Positions 12,806 to 21,810 of a stretch of 64,000 bases of DNA are shown here, piece by piece. Source of the stretch: Liolophura sinensis (Eukaryota; Mollusca; Polyplacophora; Chitonida; Chitonidae); contig NC_088298.1 of NCBI RefSeq assembly GCF_032854445.1, forward strand, positions 23,087,295-23,151,294. The letters run 5' to 3'. The position numbers and the translations under genes are program-made. Numbering within the stretch: the first letter of the stretch is position 1; the number at the start of each line of letters is the position of its first letter. Under the pieces are notes generated by a model. The model had not been told where the DNA came from. It did not search any database and saw only the letters and a list, made by a program, of their open reading frames with translations.

Positions 12806-14094
12806 GATCTTGAAATGACGGACATACATATTCATTGCGCGTAACATTAATAGTATGGTTTGCAAATATTTACCATTTTTCCCTCTGCTCAACATCTTTC
12901 AATCTGCAAACAGAAAGTTATTTTCAATTACTCCACCCAAGCACAAAAATATACTGTATAAAAGCTGATAAACCTTAATGTGGTTCTAGACTTGGGATGA
13001 CAACAAATTTATGCAGGATTCCCTGCCATTGTTTTACAGATTTTCATGTGCAGCAAATACATGGAAGTCAAACCATAATGCACCATTAATTTTTAGTCAA
13101 TATTTTAAGTCATATCTGCTGACATTTCTAGGCATATGTACACTAAACAAAACACCATAAAAAACACTGCATTACCAGTCCTAACATTTGCAAAAAGGGT
13201 TAGGTGGCTGGAGGCAACAATGGTGAGTATGCATCATTTTGTAGAATCATTTAGATCTATTGGCTTGTTTCTTTCTATGTGATAAACTGACAAAAGGAAA
13301 TAACTAAAACGTAGGCCTAATGTCGGCAGAATTACTTCAACTTTCATGTGGCTGTTAATGTTGCGGTTAGCGGTAGGTTGTAGGGAATAGGTTGCTGTCT
13401 TTTGATGCCAAGCATTAAAAATGCGATTGATAGGTTGGCAACCCACAAATACAATAGCTCCCCAGAAATTGATTAATTGACTGAGTGACTTTATTTAACA
13501 AATTTTCATGCTAAGGAACCAAAAGACAATGGCATCGCATAAATGAAATGCGGAGACAGCAACTTATTCCCTACAAACTCCCATGTGCTAGTTTCAGCAA
13601 GCCCTTTTCGCGTCTTGCTGCTGTTGTTGTTGGGACGTCGAGGGAATGTGATTCGCAGATTGTGAAGCAATTAACCGTTTAACTGTCTATAACAAAACAA
13701 GTACACCTGTTCCTAATTTGTAAAAAGCTTTACAATCACACGGTTTTCAAAGAATTTTAAGTAGTTATACAGGGTAACATATAAAAGGCTTACCTTAGAT
13801 CATTCTTTCCCGATCCAAACTCTTCCGCAACTCTAAGACAGACTCGTATCTTGTGCATCGCGACATTAAACCTGGCTGTTGCAACGTGCGAGACAGCCTC
13901 GTGACAGCATTGCCAATAGTCGTTGCACGACGCCGTGTTTGACCCCCGATAACGTATATATGTTAAAAAAAACTTAGACAAGGGACTTTCTCCACTAAAA
14001 GCCAATAATAACATGGGGCATAAAAAAATGGCATAACCAGGCATGTTATTTACCACATATACATGAGAAGTCCAGTGAAAGACAAGAAGTTTTA
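12806..14094. other. Non-coding
   Basis: No supported exon. A possible untranslated exon of the SET-like remnant (12874-12904, minus strand, flanked by TTTGCAG and GTAAAT) cannot be confirmed. Confidence 0.3.
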
Positions 14095-14378
14095 GTGGTC
14101 GCCTAAATGTCATCTTTTTACCATAGGCCAGATATACACCACTCATTTTAGAAGTGAATAAAACTGGATGCAAACAGAAGGTAGGACGTCAAAAAGTGGC
14201 TTCATAACTTCCTATTAAGCTGACCAATACTGTCAGTCTTCTATATCATTCAAATTTGGGCCTGGCTTCACAAATAATAAGGACAAACATTAAGGCGACC
14301 AGCAGTGGTCGCCCTAATGAAAAGGGTCGCCTCAATGACACTGTGAAACCCCAATCGGTCACCCAATGGTATAATTTT
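14095..14378 (-). repeat. GTCGCC-motif cluster, right copy
   Basis: GGTCGCCTAAATG (14098), AGGCGACCAGCAGTGGTCGCC (near 14300), GGGTCGCCTCAATGACAC and GGTCACCCAATGG lead into a (TA)n tract. This mirrors the 5862-5940 arrangement in inverted orientation. Confidence 0.5.
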
Positions 14379-14471
<93 letters not shown>

Positions 14472-14492
14472 TATATATATATATATATATAT
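14379..14492. repeat. (TA)n microsatellite
   Basis: More than 100 bp of TA repeats with one AGTA interruption. A second, shorter tract lies at 14558-14581. Open frames of alternating Tyr and Ile here are artefacts of the repeat. Confidence 0.95.
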
Positions 14493-14581
14493 AATTAAAC
14501 ACTTTTAATGGAAAATGGTGGAAGCTTTTATGTCTGTAAACTACTAACCCTAAACGGTATATATATATATATATATATATA

Positions 14582-15229
14582 GGCCTCTCTGGCAAGAGTG
14601 TGTATATAACAATTAAACTTTATGCAGACTGGCTCACTGCAGACTGGTGCCCTCAAAAATATAACTATACATCTAAACATGAGTAGAGAAAAGGCGATTC
14701 TTACCAGGTTAACAAGGGTACGAATGGCAGCAGAACAAATCTGCCCGAGGGTAACGCTGTAGTGCTTGTTTATTATCTAAGTGTATATTACCAGCTATTT
14801 TATGAGCACAAATACACCAAAAATTGAAATGTACCACAGGAAAGTACAAAGATTACATAGGTTTGGACTGCATTATTAAACGTGCGAAAGAGTTTTACGC
14901 GTTTTCCATTTGGCAATGTTGAACTGAAATACATGTACAGAGGTTTACCACACCCACATCCGAGTGAAAATATCTAAAATCACGCGATTTAACTTATGTC
15001 GTCTTCTTGTGTTCGTCAAAAAACTGACTGGTCGAGAACACGGTGCAAAATGCATGGTCTTTCAGATGACGAGTACTTTGTTTGAAGGTGGTCTGGTCTT
15101 TCATGCTACATAGTGGTCTTTGAATTCAATATTTTATTTCGAAACATCATTTCTTTTGGACTTCAGCAGACAGATTGAAAACTCCATTTCCATACGTGAA
15201 GAGTCCGATATAGCAGGTATAACAGTTAG
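14582..15229. other. Non-coding
   Basis: Nothing recognised between the second TA tract and the SINE-B copy. Confidence 0.4.
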
Positions 15230-15425
15230 TGTGTCTTCTTGTGGCAGGGTGATTCCATGCCACCAAAATGCTACCGCCTCTGAAGTATCGTGCCAAAGAC
15301 ACTGTCACATTGCACTGCTCTAACCTCTCAATACTGAGAGCCAAGCGAGGCAGCAAAAAGTACCACTTTTACAGTCTTGTATGACACGACCCGGGTTTGA
15401 TCCCAAGCCTCCTTACTTCGAACAA
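15230..15425 (-). mobile_element. SINE-B copy abutting the Polinton
   Basis: Contains CTAACCTCTCAATACTGAGA, GCCAAGCGAGGCAGC and, on the minus strand, GGGATCAAACCCGGGTCGTG, a box B-like tRNA motif. This is a second SINE family, also seen at 33552 and 53385. Its tRNA-like end lies within about 15 bp of where Polinton-related coding begins. Confidence 0.65.
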
Positions 15426-15438
15426 TATCTGATATTAT

Positions 15439-16406
15439 TTGCCGCAAGACAGAGCGTGGGCGACATTCAAAAGCCCCTACGACGAGAGGGCCTATGAGAG
15501 GATTTGTAGGGAGTTCCGCGTAGATGCGCACACAGACTGGAGGCGCAGTGGGGTGAATCACGGCCTCAGTGGCATAGTGGCATATTACTATGTCACGAGA
15601 ACGGGCTACAGCCCCATTGGCGATGGGACCTTCGATCCGAGCAGGATGTCGTTTTCTAGAAAGCCTACAGCGCTCCACGTCGACTACATCGAGCAGGATG
15701 CCGAGGAGGCTTGGGCGTCGTTCATTGTCGACAAATTCCAAGGATTCACGCAGCCGGGCGTAGAGCGCCTAAACGATTCCATCCGGACATACGTGTGGGC
15801 TGTTTTAGGCGCCCAAGCGCAAACACAAGGGCGCGTATTCTAGGGACGGGCACAGCCTTCGACGCGCAAAAACAGTTTGCCGCGAACGTTGAAGACGCCA
15901 TTTCCTCTCCGATCGACCTTCTGTCTGCAATCAAACGCTACCAGGACGTACTACAGTATGCCGGGAGCGCTGTAGACTTTGTGTATGGCATAGGCCTATA
16001 TATGGCCCCAAGCGACATGCTTCTGCAGATCGGCCATGTGGCGAACTACAACAACAAAATCGCCGTGGCCACAGACGACCAGAAGCTTGGCGCAAATGAG
16101 GGTGTGAACGCTAAAGTGCCGCCCACTTTGCACAAGCGAGCACCTTCCCACGGGATCGTTGAGCCACAAGAAAGCGTCAGCATGTTGCAGCCGCCGGAGG
16201 CAAACAAGAACCCCTATTTCCAAACCAAAAGAATCACGATGCGGAGAAGACAGCCATCCTCGTCGCTGGGGTTGGTATCGACTTACTGCTGCTGTGGACT
16301 ATGCGTTAAATACTTGCGAACAGCCACGAGCATTAGGCCACCTACTGCGACGACTAGAGCCCAGACATTATCGGCCAGCCACCCAACCGCTTTCCGAGAA
16401 GGTTGA
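15439..16406 (+). pseudogene. Polinton-associated conserved protein, truncated and frameshifted
   Basis: The frame opens just after a TGA with no ATG, so the 5' end of the gene is missing. The first frame runs to 15843 and contains DERAYERICREF, TGYSPIGDGTF and FTQPGVERLNDSIRTYVW. A frame change near 15835 continues as GTGTAFDAQKQF, then YAGSAVDFVYGIGLYMAP. I believe similar proteins accompany Polinton genes in other invertebrates, from memory of family members, but I cannot assign a function. A minor structural role is only a guess. The C-terminal part after about 16090 loses recognisable character and overlaps the end of the convergent minus-strand gene. Confidence 0.55.
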
Positions 16407-17595
16407 GTAGCCTGGACACGATACTGCCAATAATACCCGGAATCGCAGCGGCAGCCTTCCCAGCCAGCTTGCCAAGGGCGCACGCCAGGGACTGGAGATG
16501 CTTTTTCACCCATTCTTTAAGACCACGCCCATCGGATGGCGGTGGTGTGGGCTGGATGCCCCCGCCGGACCCGCCAGTCAGCGCCAACTTTATCGCTAGC
16601 CCCAGTGTCGAGATCGCCATCCCAATTGCCGTGAGAGTGGGGACCACGGTTATTCCCTGCTCCCGGAAGAGGGTGCGGGCGCGCTCGGCCAGAGTGGTAT
16701 CCTTGTGTAGGATGCGATCGATCGTCTGCTTGATGCTGTGTATTTGCTTCGCCCGTTAAAGAGGCTGCTTCGAGCCGGGCCACCCTCTCGTCCTCGAGAT
16801 TCCTTATCCGGTCTACGATCCGGCGCCGGGAGAATTCATCAGTTGCCTCCTTCAACTTCTGGTTTTGTTTTGCGATGTCCTTATCGAGACTTGACAGCTT
16901 GGCGAGGTTATTCGCGTGTTCGCCTTCCGAGGTCTGCAGTGCCTTGTCAAGCCCCAGAAGTTCTCGCATAGGAAGAGGAGGGTCGTTTATCGTTTTAAGA
17001 GCCCGCCCGACCTCACTATCCGTCAAGCTTGTTTCCAGTGTGTGGACAGCATCAGCGGCCTTTTTCGATGGTTGGCTTAAATCCTCCAGCTCCATGGTAT
17101 CTGCCTCGCCGGCCGCGGCACCGAGTCCTGAACTCGCTGTCTCCAGGGCTGCGACTGCTGTCGGATGCAACGATGTCTTTTTTTTTTGCTTTTCCAGTCT
17201 ACAAAGCCCAGCTCCTCCACAACAGCAATCCCTCCCTTATTAGCGATTGTTGAGAAGGCTAGCGGTGCACCTGTCCGTTTGTTGATGATGTCCAGATTGG
17301 GGTAGGCCACGAGTCGCAGACGCCCTTGGACAAGCTCAAACTTCGTGTAATCCCCAAGACGGAGTGGGGTAAGGTCGGGATACTTTTCCTTCAAGGCTTC
17401 GTAATAATCATTCACGGATAGCTGCGTCAGCTCTCGTTGAAGGTTTTTGGCGGCCGCACCCCGGCTTTGTTGCTCGGGAACATCATCACCTGCAAGGAGA
17501 GGGGTCCGCTCGTCGTCGATGTTGTTGTCCTCTTGGGCGTCGTCGAACGCCGGATTATCAAACTCGAAGTCTGCCAAAATCTTCGTATTGGACAT
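16283..17595 (-). pseudogene. Coiled-coil and membrane protein of the Polinton, multiply frameshifted
   Basis: From an ATG at 17595 (alternative ATG at 17613) the protein starts with an acidic stretch containing DNPAFDD and ERTPLLAGDD. A conserved-looking segment follows with LSVNDYYEALKEKYPDLTPL and GFVDWKSKKK. After a slip in an A/T-rich run near 17180 it continues in another frame with charged, helix-prone sequence (KLSSLDKDIAKQNQKLKEA, RIRNLEDERVARLEA) typical of coiled coils. A third frame adds TLTAIGMAISTLGLAIKLAL, a Gly/Pro-rich linker and KLAGKAAAAIPGIIGSIVSR. A fourth carries the final hydrophobic segment WALVVAVGGLMLVAV and a stop at 16283. The order coiled coil, hydrophobic hairpin, terminal membrane segment suggests a membrane-active or virion-associated protein. 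That is inference. Confidence 0.55.
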
Positions 17596-17619
17596 TGCAA
17601 GGTATGCCTTCAATACACA

Positions 17620-18897
17620 ATGGATGCATACGGAAGCAGGCTAAAACCTTTCAGAACACTCCGTAAGCCTCGGGGGATACAAAGTGTACGGCAGTCCTTG
17701 GTCGTCACCAACAACCCGAGTACGATCGACCAGAATCAACAACTCTTGGTCCGCTTCCCTAACCTCGGCGCAAATGACGTTATTGTGCCTGGTACCGTGC
17801 GCTTGGCCTTCTCGATCACGATCAATTCATCCGACCCGAACGCCACAGTGGTCGGGAATCTCGGACGCGCAGTAGTCAAGAAAACCACGATCAGAATCAG
17901 CGGGAATGAGGTAATGTCCATCGACGACTCTGATGTGTTTCATTGCTACGTCGACTTATGGCTGACCAAAAACGAACGGCAGAATGCGGCTTACCAAGGC
18001 ATCGGCAGCGAAAACATGCTTAAACTTCGAGTCGGAGCGGAGGACGCAAGTAACGACGATGCTGGAGAAAATGCCATCGCTCGCGCCTTTGGCAGCCGGT
18101 TCCACATTCCGCTAGACTTTGAGCTTCTAGACAGCCAAATGCCATTCTATCAGAGTGCCTTGGCCGACCGACTGGAGTACGGACTGACGTTTAACGATTA
18201 CGGCCGGGTCATCCAGACAACAGACGATGCCGACGCGACTTACACCATCGACAACATCAGCCTGGAGTTCAGTATGGTCACCGAAGAGGAGCTCGCTAGA
18301 CAGATCCGCACCCAGTTTGCCGGGGGCGTCTCCATACTGTATGACCGCGTCCTCCGCCACCGAAAGGACAAGTCTGATACTCTCTGGAACATAAACCTGA
18401 ACACGCCCGCAAGAGCAATGAAGGGCATCCTCATGCTGTTCGAGACTAAAGGAACCCCGTGGAAGAGGAGGTCGGAATCCTTCTACAACCCGAAGATCAC
18501 CAAAGTAGAAGTCACAACAGAAGGTGTTCCCAATCAGCTGTACAGCCAGGGCATGCGGGCGTACCAGCAATGGGGCGAGGTCCAGAAATTCTTCGCCAGC
18601 TCACACCTACGGAAGCGGGACCCTGAGGTGGCTAGGGTCGTAAAAGACTTAGGCCTGGCAGACGTCTCCCTGGAAGAGTTCTTGACCCACAAGCACGACT
18701 TCTGGCTTGACCTTCGGCCAAGCGACGATGACGAGCTGCATGGCAGTGGGAGGCACGTTCTGAACGCCAGCGAGGGGATTACGATACAGGTGACAAAAGA
18801 GAGAGAAGATTCCGGCGTGTTGAACGTATATCTCTATGTGATCATGGACGCAAAGCTGCACATCCAGAATGGTAGATTCGTTAGCGCGCTTTATTGA
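17620..18897 (+). CDS. Polinton major capsid protein, intact ORF
   Basis: An uninterrupted 425-residue frame starts at ATG 17620. The open frame further upstream is a shadow of the minus-strand gene, whose own start lies only 24 nt away. Recognisable stretches include VRFPNLGANDVIVPGTVRL near the N-terminus, FYQSALADRLEYGLTFNDYG in the middle, ILMLFETKG and SFYNPKITKVEV further on, and GVPNQLYSQGMRAYQQWGE. These match my memory of double jelly-roll capsid proteins of Polintons and adintoviruses, which build icosahedral shells from hexon-like trimers. Fold and function cannot be seen directly. The stop overlaps the start of the ATPase ORF by 29 nt, a virus-like compact arrangement. It is the only long structural gene without a break. 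Confidence 0.78.
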   Translation: MDAYGSRLKPFRTLRKPRGIQSVRQSLVVTNNPSTIDQNQQLLVRFPNLGANDVIVPGTVRLAFSITINSSDPNATVVGNLGRAVVKKTTIRISGNEVMSIDDSDVFHCYVDLWLTKNERQNAAYQGIGSENMLKLRVGAEDASNDDAGENAIARAFGSRFHIPLDFELLDSQMPFYQSALADRLEYGLTFNDYGRVIQTTDDADATYTIDNISLEFSMVTEEELARQIRTQFAGGVSILYDRVLRHRKDKSDTLWNINLNTPARAMKGILMLFETKGTPWKRRSESFYNPKITKVEVTTEGVPNQLYSQGMRAYQQWGEVQKFFASSHLRKRDPEVARVVKDLGLADVSLEEFLTHKHDFWLDLRPSDDDELHGSGRHVLNASEGITIQVTKEREDSGVLNVYLYVIMDAKLHIQNGRFVSALY

Positions 18898-19273
18898 TGA
18901 CGCCCACTGCGCGATTATCCGTGGGCAGACGAACTACGGCAAAACAGTCTTCGTGCTGGACCTGCTTAAGGGCCCTTTCCGCTGTTTCTTTCATCACATT
19001 GTGATCCTGTGCCCCACTCTTAAGCATAACGAGGCGTACTGGCGGCGATGGATACTGTCTGGCCCTGAGGTCTATTGTTTTGACCCCGGCGAGCGGCTCA
19101 ACGACTGCCTGAGAGCTTTCTACAGATTGTTTGAGGGGGAGCCCACCCTATACATCATCGATGATTGCAGCGCGTTGGAGGCGATGAAGAAGAAACAAAA
19201 AAGGCTGTCGTCCATGGCTTTCTCGGGCCGTCATGCAAAGCAAACCGTCTGGGTACTCCCGGTACGAGGCTAA
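18869..19273 (+). pseudogene. FtsK/HerA-type genome-packaging ATPase, C-terminally truncated
   Basis: 134 residues. The Walker A loop GQTNYGKT is at residues 19-26 and a Walker B strand LYIIDD at 94-99, followed by KKKQKRLSSMAFSGRH and VWVL, where the family's sensor strand would sit. The frame then stops. Packaging ATPases of Polintons and adenovirus-like relatives are usually over 200 residues, so the last part is missing. No convincing continuation appears in the other two frames after 19273, so this looks like a deletion or replacement rather than a simple frameshift. In the family the protein pumps the linear genome into the capsid. It follows the capsid gene with a short overlap. Confidence 0.75.
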
Positions 19274-19540
19274 CCGCGGTCCGCGGATGGTTAACGGTCT
19301 CGGAGGTATGTTATTGAGATCATATGTAAGGGCGGCCAGCTGGCTCCTACCTATCCCACCCGAGAATCGACCAATGCTCATGGCACAGCTCGCCACCGAC
19401 CCATTAGTTGAACAGGCGATTAGCAGTGCTAGCTGCTGGCTGTACTACTGCTATGGTAAGTACTTAGTTCCATTAACCATGGCGTTGACCACTGCTGAGC
19501 ACTGCTCATTTAAACACCACTGCTGTCCTAGAAATAAGCC
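19274..19540. other. Unassigned stretch after the ATPase
   Basis: An open frame from 19233 to 19622 runs through here but shows no family character, and the expected ATPase C-terminus is not visible in any frame. Confidence 0.35.
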
Positions 19541-19557
19541 GTATGATCCAGAGGAAC

Positions 19558-20042
19558 ATGAGTACAAGGAATCCGGAAGGCCCGAAGGAAGAGGAGAGGG
19601 TGACAGCGGATTCTACGAATGACAGCCCTGCGAAGAATCCCCAAAAAGTCGTTGCGGGTCGAGCGGGTGCTGCAGCGAGAAAGGCCAAGGCTGAAAAGCT
19701 CAAGGACGATCTTCGCGAAGATAAGGCTGCTTTGCTTGGCACCGCTGATTCTACTAAGAAACAGTCGAAGAAACCGGATTCTACGAAGGAGTGGGAGCCA
19801 CAGATTTTGCGAAGGGACTTGATTCTACGAAGGAACGGGCACACCAAATCACCCACTGGAGGGCGTCCCTGGCGTTATTAGGCGTTGGCAGCCTTGCAGT
19901 GTTAGTGTTGCTACGCGTGTGGCGCAGCCGCGATAGAGCACAACAAGATATTACGCTTGTTCCTTCGCAAGAACAGAAACTCCATTTAAATACACGTCGC
20001 GACCCTTTCTATATAGAGCGACATGTCTACTCCAACCAGTGA
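19558..20042 (+). pseudogene. Basic accessory protein with C-terminal membrane segment, frameshifted
   Basis: From ATG 19558 the product is highly charged, with a Lys/Ala-rich patch VVAGRAGAAARKAKAEKL. I associate that patch with small basic Polinton proteins, from memory. A DST(N/K) motif recurs four times, encoded by GATTCTAC(G/T)A near 19610, 19747, 19778 and 19822. Around 19800-19850 the frame changes. The second frame supplies a hydrophobic stretch SLALLGVGSLAVLVLLRVW followed by a short polar tail ending at 20042. A DNA-condensing, membrane-tethered role would fit a basic domain plus terminal anchor but is speculative. Its neighbours on both sides are also short proteins with hydrophobic segments. 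Confidence 0.5.
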
Positions 20043-20260
20043 CGGAAAAGTGCTAGTCAACGCGGCCTACCACGCCGCTGTGGTCTCTCTCCTGGCTACT
20101 GGGTACACTCGTCTCTGCCAGATGTTCCTGAAAAGAGCCCTCCCGAAACTGGACAAAACCCCGTGACGTCGGCATGGCCATTGCAGATGTAGGCGTGGCC
20201 ATGTTTTCGAAGGAACTGCTAATTAAACAAGGGCTCCTTCCTCCCAATATAATCCAGTAG
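20023..20260 (+). pseudogene. Small hydrophobic accessory protein, frameshifted
   Basis: It starts at ATG 20023, overlapping the end of the previous gene by 20 nt. The first frame contains VNAAYHAAVVSLLATGYTRL and ends at a TGA (20164-20166) shortly after PKLDKTP. A second frame continues with AMFSKELLIKQGLLPPNII to a TAG at 20258-20260. Both halves look like one protein of roughly 75 residues that I recall among Polinton gene products, with a helical hydrophobic N-terminal half. Function unknown. A one-nucleotide change near 20160 is the simplest explanation for the break. Confidence 0.5.
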
Positions 20261-20262
20261 TA

Positions 20263-20668
20263 ATGGCCTCCATCGCAATGATGATGGGCGGCGCTATATG
20301 TTTTCGATGCTGAGGAGTTCCGGTGTCGACGAAGAGCGGAGGCGCCATGACTGCGCTGTAGAGCAGCTCTAAGCCGCCCAGGAAAAATGGGCCCGAAAGC
20401 GCACTGAGCGCTTGGACTGGATCAACGATGAACCCCGCCTCCAGGGCCACGCTGTCCAAACGTTCCGGGATGTCGACGCTGCCATCCGCGAGTATTCTAG
20501 AGTAACGGGCAAAACTCTTACACGCGATGCACGCGACGCGCCTGCTGGGCTCAGCACCACAGCTCTCCGATTTCTATGTGCCTAGTGAAGATAAAAAACA
20601 CCTTTGTCATCCTGGGAATGTGTGTGGTTGGGGGTGTGAGTTATGGAATCGCAAAACTCGCCAAGTAA
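20263..20668 (+). pseudogene. Accessory protein with helical middle and C-terminal membrane segment, frameshifted
   Basis: An ATG at 20263, two nucleotides after the previous stop, opens with MASIAMMMGGA, then meets stops. Other frames show KWARKRTERLDWIN and TFRDVDAAIREYSRVTG, a charged helical segment; then PQLSDFYVPSE; and finally FVILGMCVVGGVSYGIAKL, a membrane-spanning segment ending at TAA 20666-20668. These pieces together resemble a Polinton-associated protein of about 130 residues I recall from invertebrate genomes. At least three frame changes are needed, so it is dead. Function unknown. Confidence 0.5.
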
Positions 20669-20824
20669 TCCGAACTGACTGTGCCGGATTCGCCATCGAG
20701 CTCCTCGCCGTATGGCAGGCACGATCTTAGTAGTGAGGTGGTTCTGTGCACGCAAATACGCCGCGACGATTAACATCTTTTTCGTCGCAAATCTGTTAGA
20801 GGGCTGCTAGAATACCTTGATGAC

Positions 20825-21810
20825 ATGGCTAGTAAGGTGTCGGTTCGCCTGGCAAATATCTACTACAGCCCTCGTGGGTACTGGAAGTGTCTCGCGGCCA
20901 TCCAGAAACTTGCCACTGCGGCTAAAGTCTCCCAAGATGTGGTCCGGGCCTGGCTGATATACCTGCCCCGTCCCCGAAAAATACCGAGGCCTATGTTCGA
21001 TGTTTCCACGCCGAATGACATCCACCAAGTTGATCTTCTATTTCTACCACATGATCGGCGAGGCGGGAAGCTGTATAAGTACGCGCTGACAGTTGTTGAT
21101 GTGGCTTCTCGCTACAAGGAGGCGGAACCTCTGGCTACTAAAGATTCCAAAGAAGATGCTGATGCACTCTCTCGTATTTACAAGCGGGGACCCCTGAGAT
21201 GGCCGAAGCTTCTCCAAGTTGACCCTGGGCGCGAGTTCATGGGTGCAGTGAGCCAACTGCTGGCCAAACACGATGTCACAGTCTGCCGAGGCCGCGTGGA
21301 TATCCACCGAGACCAAGGCGTAGTGGACCGCTTCAACCGTACTCTGGCTGAGCGCCTCTTTGGACATCAGTACGCCCAGGAGATGCGCCTCCCTCCCGAA
21401 CATCGGTTTACTGAATGGGTGGCTCGTCTGCCCTCTGTCGTGGCCGCTCTGAATAACGAGACAACGAGACTGATCGGTAAAAAGCCGAAAAACGCCATCA
21501 AGGCACAAGAAGTGCCACATAAGCCTTCCTCGACGGTTCCAGGTCGTCCCGTTGAACTTGATGAGCGAGCGAGGGTGTTGGTGTTCGTTATCTTTATCAG
21601 CCTGGAGAGCTGGAGGGCTGCCGCCGTCGCGCGACTGATCCTGTGTGGGGATCCTATCGGCTGGGGCGCTCTGTCACAAAGCCTAATGAGCCCGTGTTGT
21701 ACTATCTAGACGATACGTCGGATGGCCCGCGACGGGGATTCGTTCGTGGGGAGTTGCTTATAGTGCCTCCAGATACTCAGCTTCCCCCAGATGGGGTTCT
21801 ACGACGCTAG
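20825..21810 (+). pseudogene. Polinton retroviral-type integrase, frameshifted C-terminus
   Basis: A 294-residue frame from ATG 20825 carries the rve-type core: first Asp in HQVDLLFLP, second Asp in LQVDPGREFMG, and the HRDQGVVDRFNRTLAERLFG segment where the third acid sits. There the family usually has Glu (VERxNRTL) and this copy has Asp (VVDRFNRT), 34 residues after the second Asp. The enzyme joins the linear element to host DNA. After ELDERARV, near 21575, the frame slips. The normal C-terminal SH3-like module is visible in the next frame (GELEGCRRRATDP, VLYYLDDTSDGP) and ends at TAG 21808-21810. It is tail-to-tail with the polymerase gene and overlaps it by about 12 nt. Confidence 0.9.

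Noticed and set aside
13790-14173. 127-codon minus-strand protein
   Set aside because: No domain features and it runs into the GTCGCC repeat cluster.
14256-14595. Tyr-Ile repeat proteins
   Set aside because: Pure translation of (TA)n microsatellites. The same applies at 42483-42839.
15328-15741. Minus-strand 137-codon frame
   Set aside because: A shadow of the plus-strand Polinton gene in GC-rich DNA, plus SINE-B sequence.
17437-17619. 61-codon N-terminal extension of the capsid ORF
   Set aside because: It lies entirely over the antisense start of the minus-strand gene and lacks conserved character. ATG 17620 fits better.
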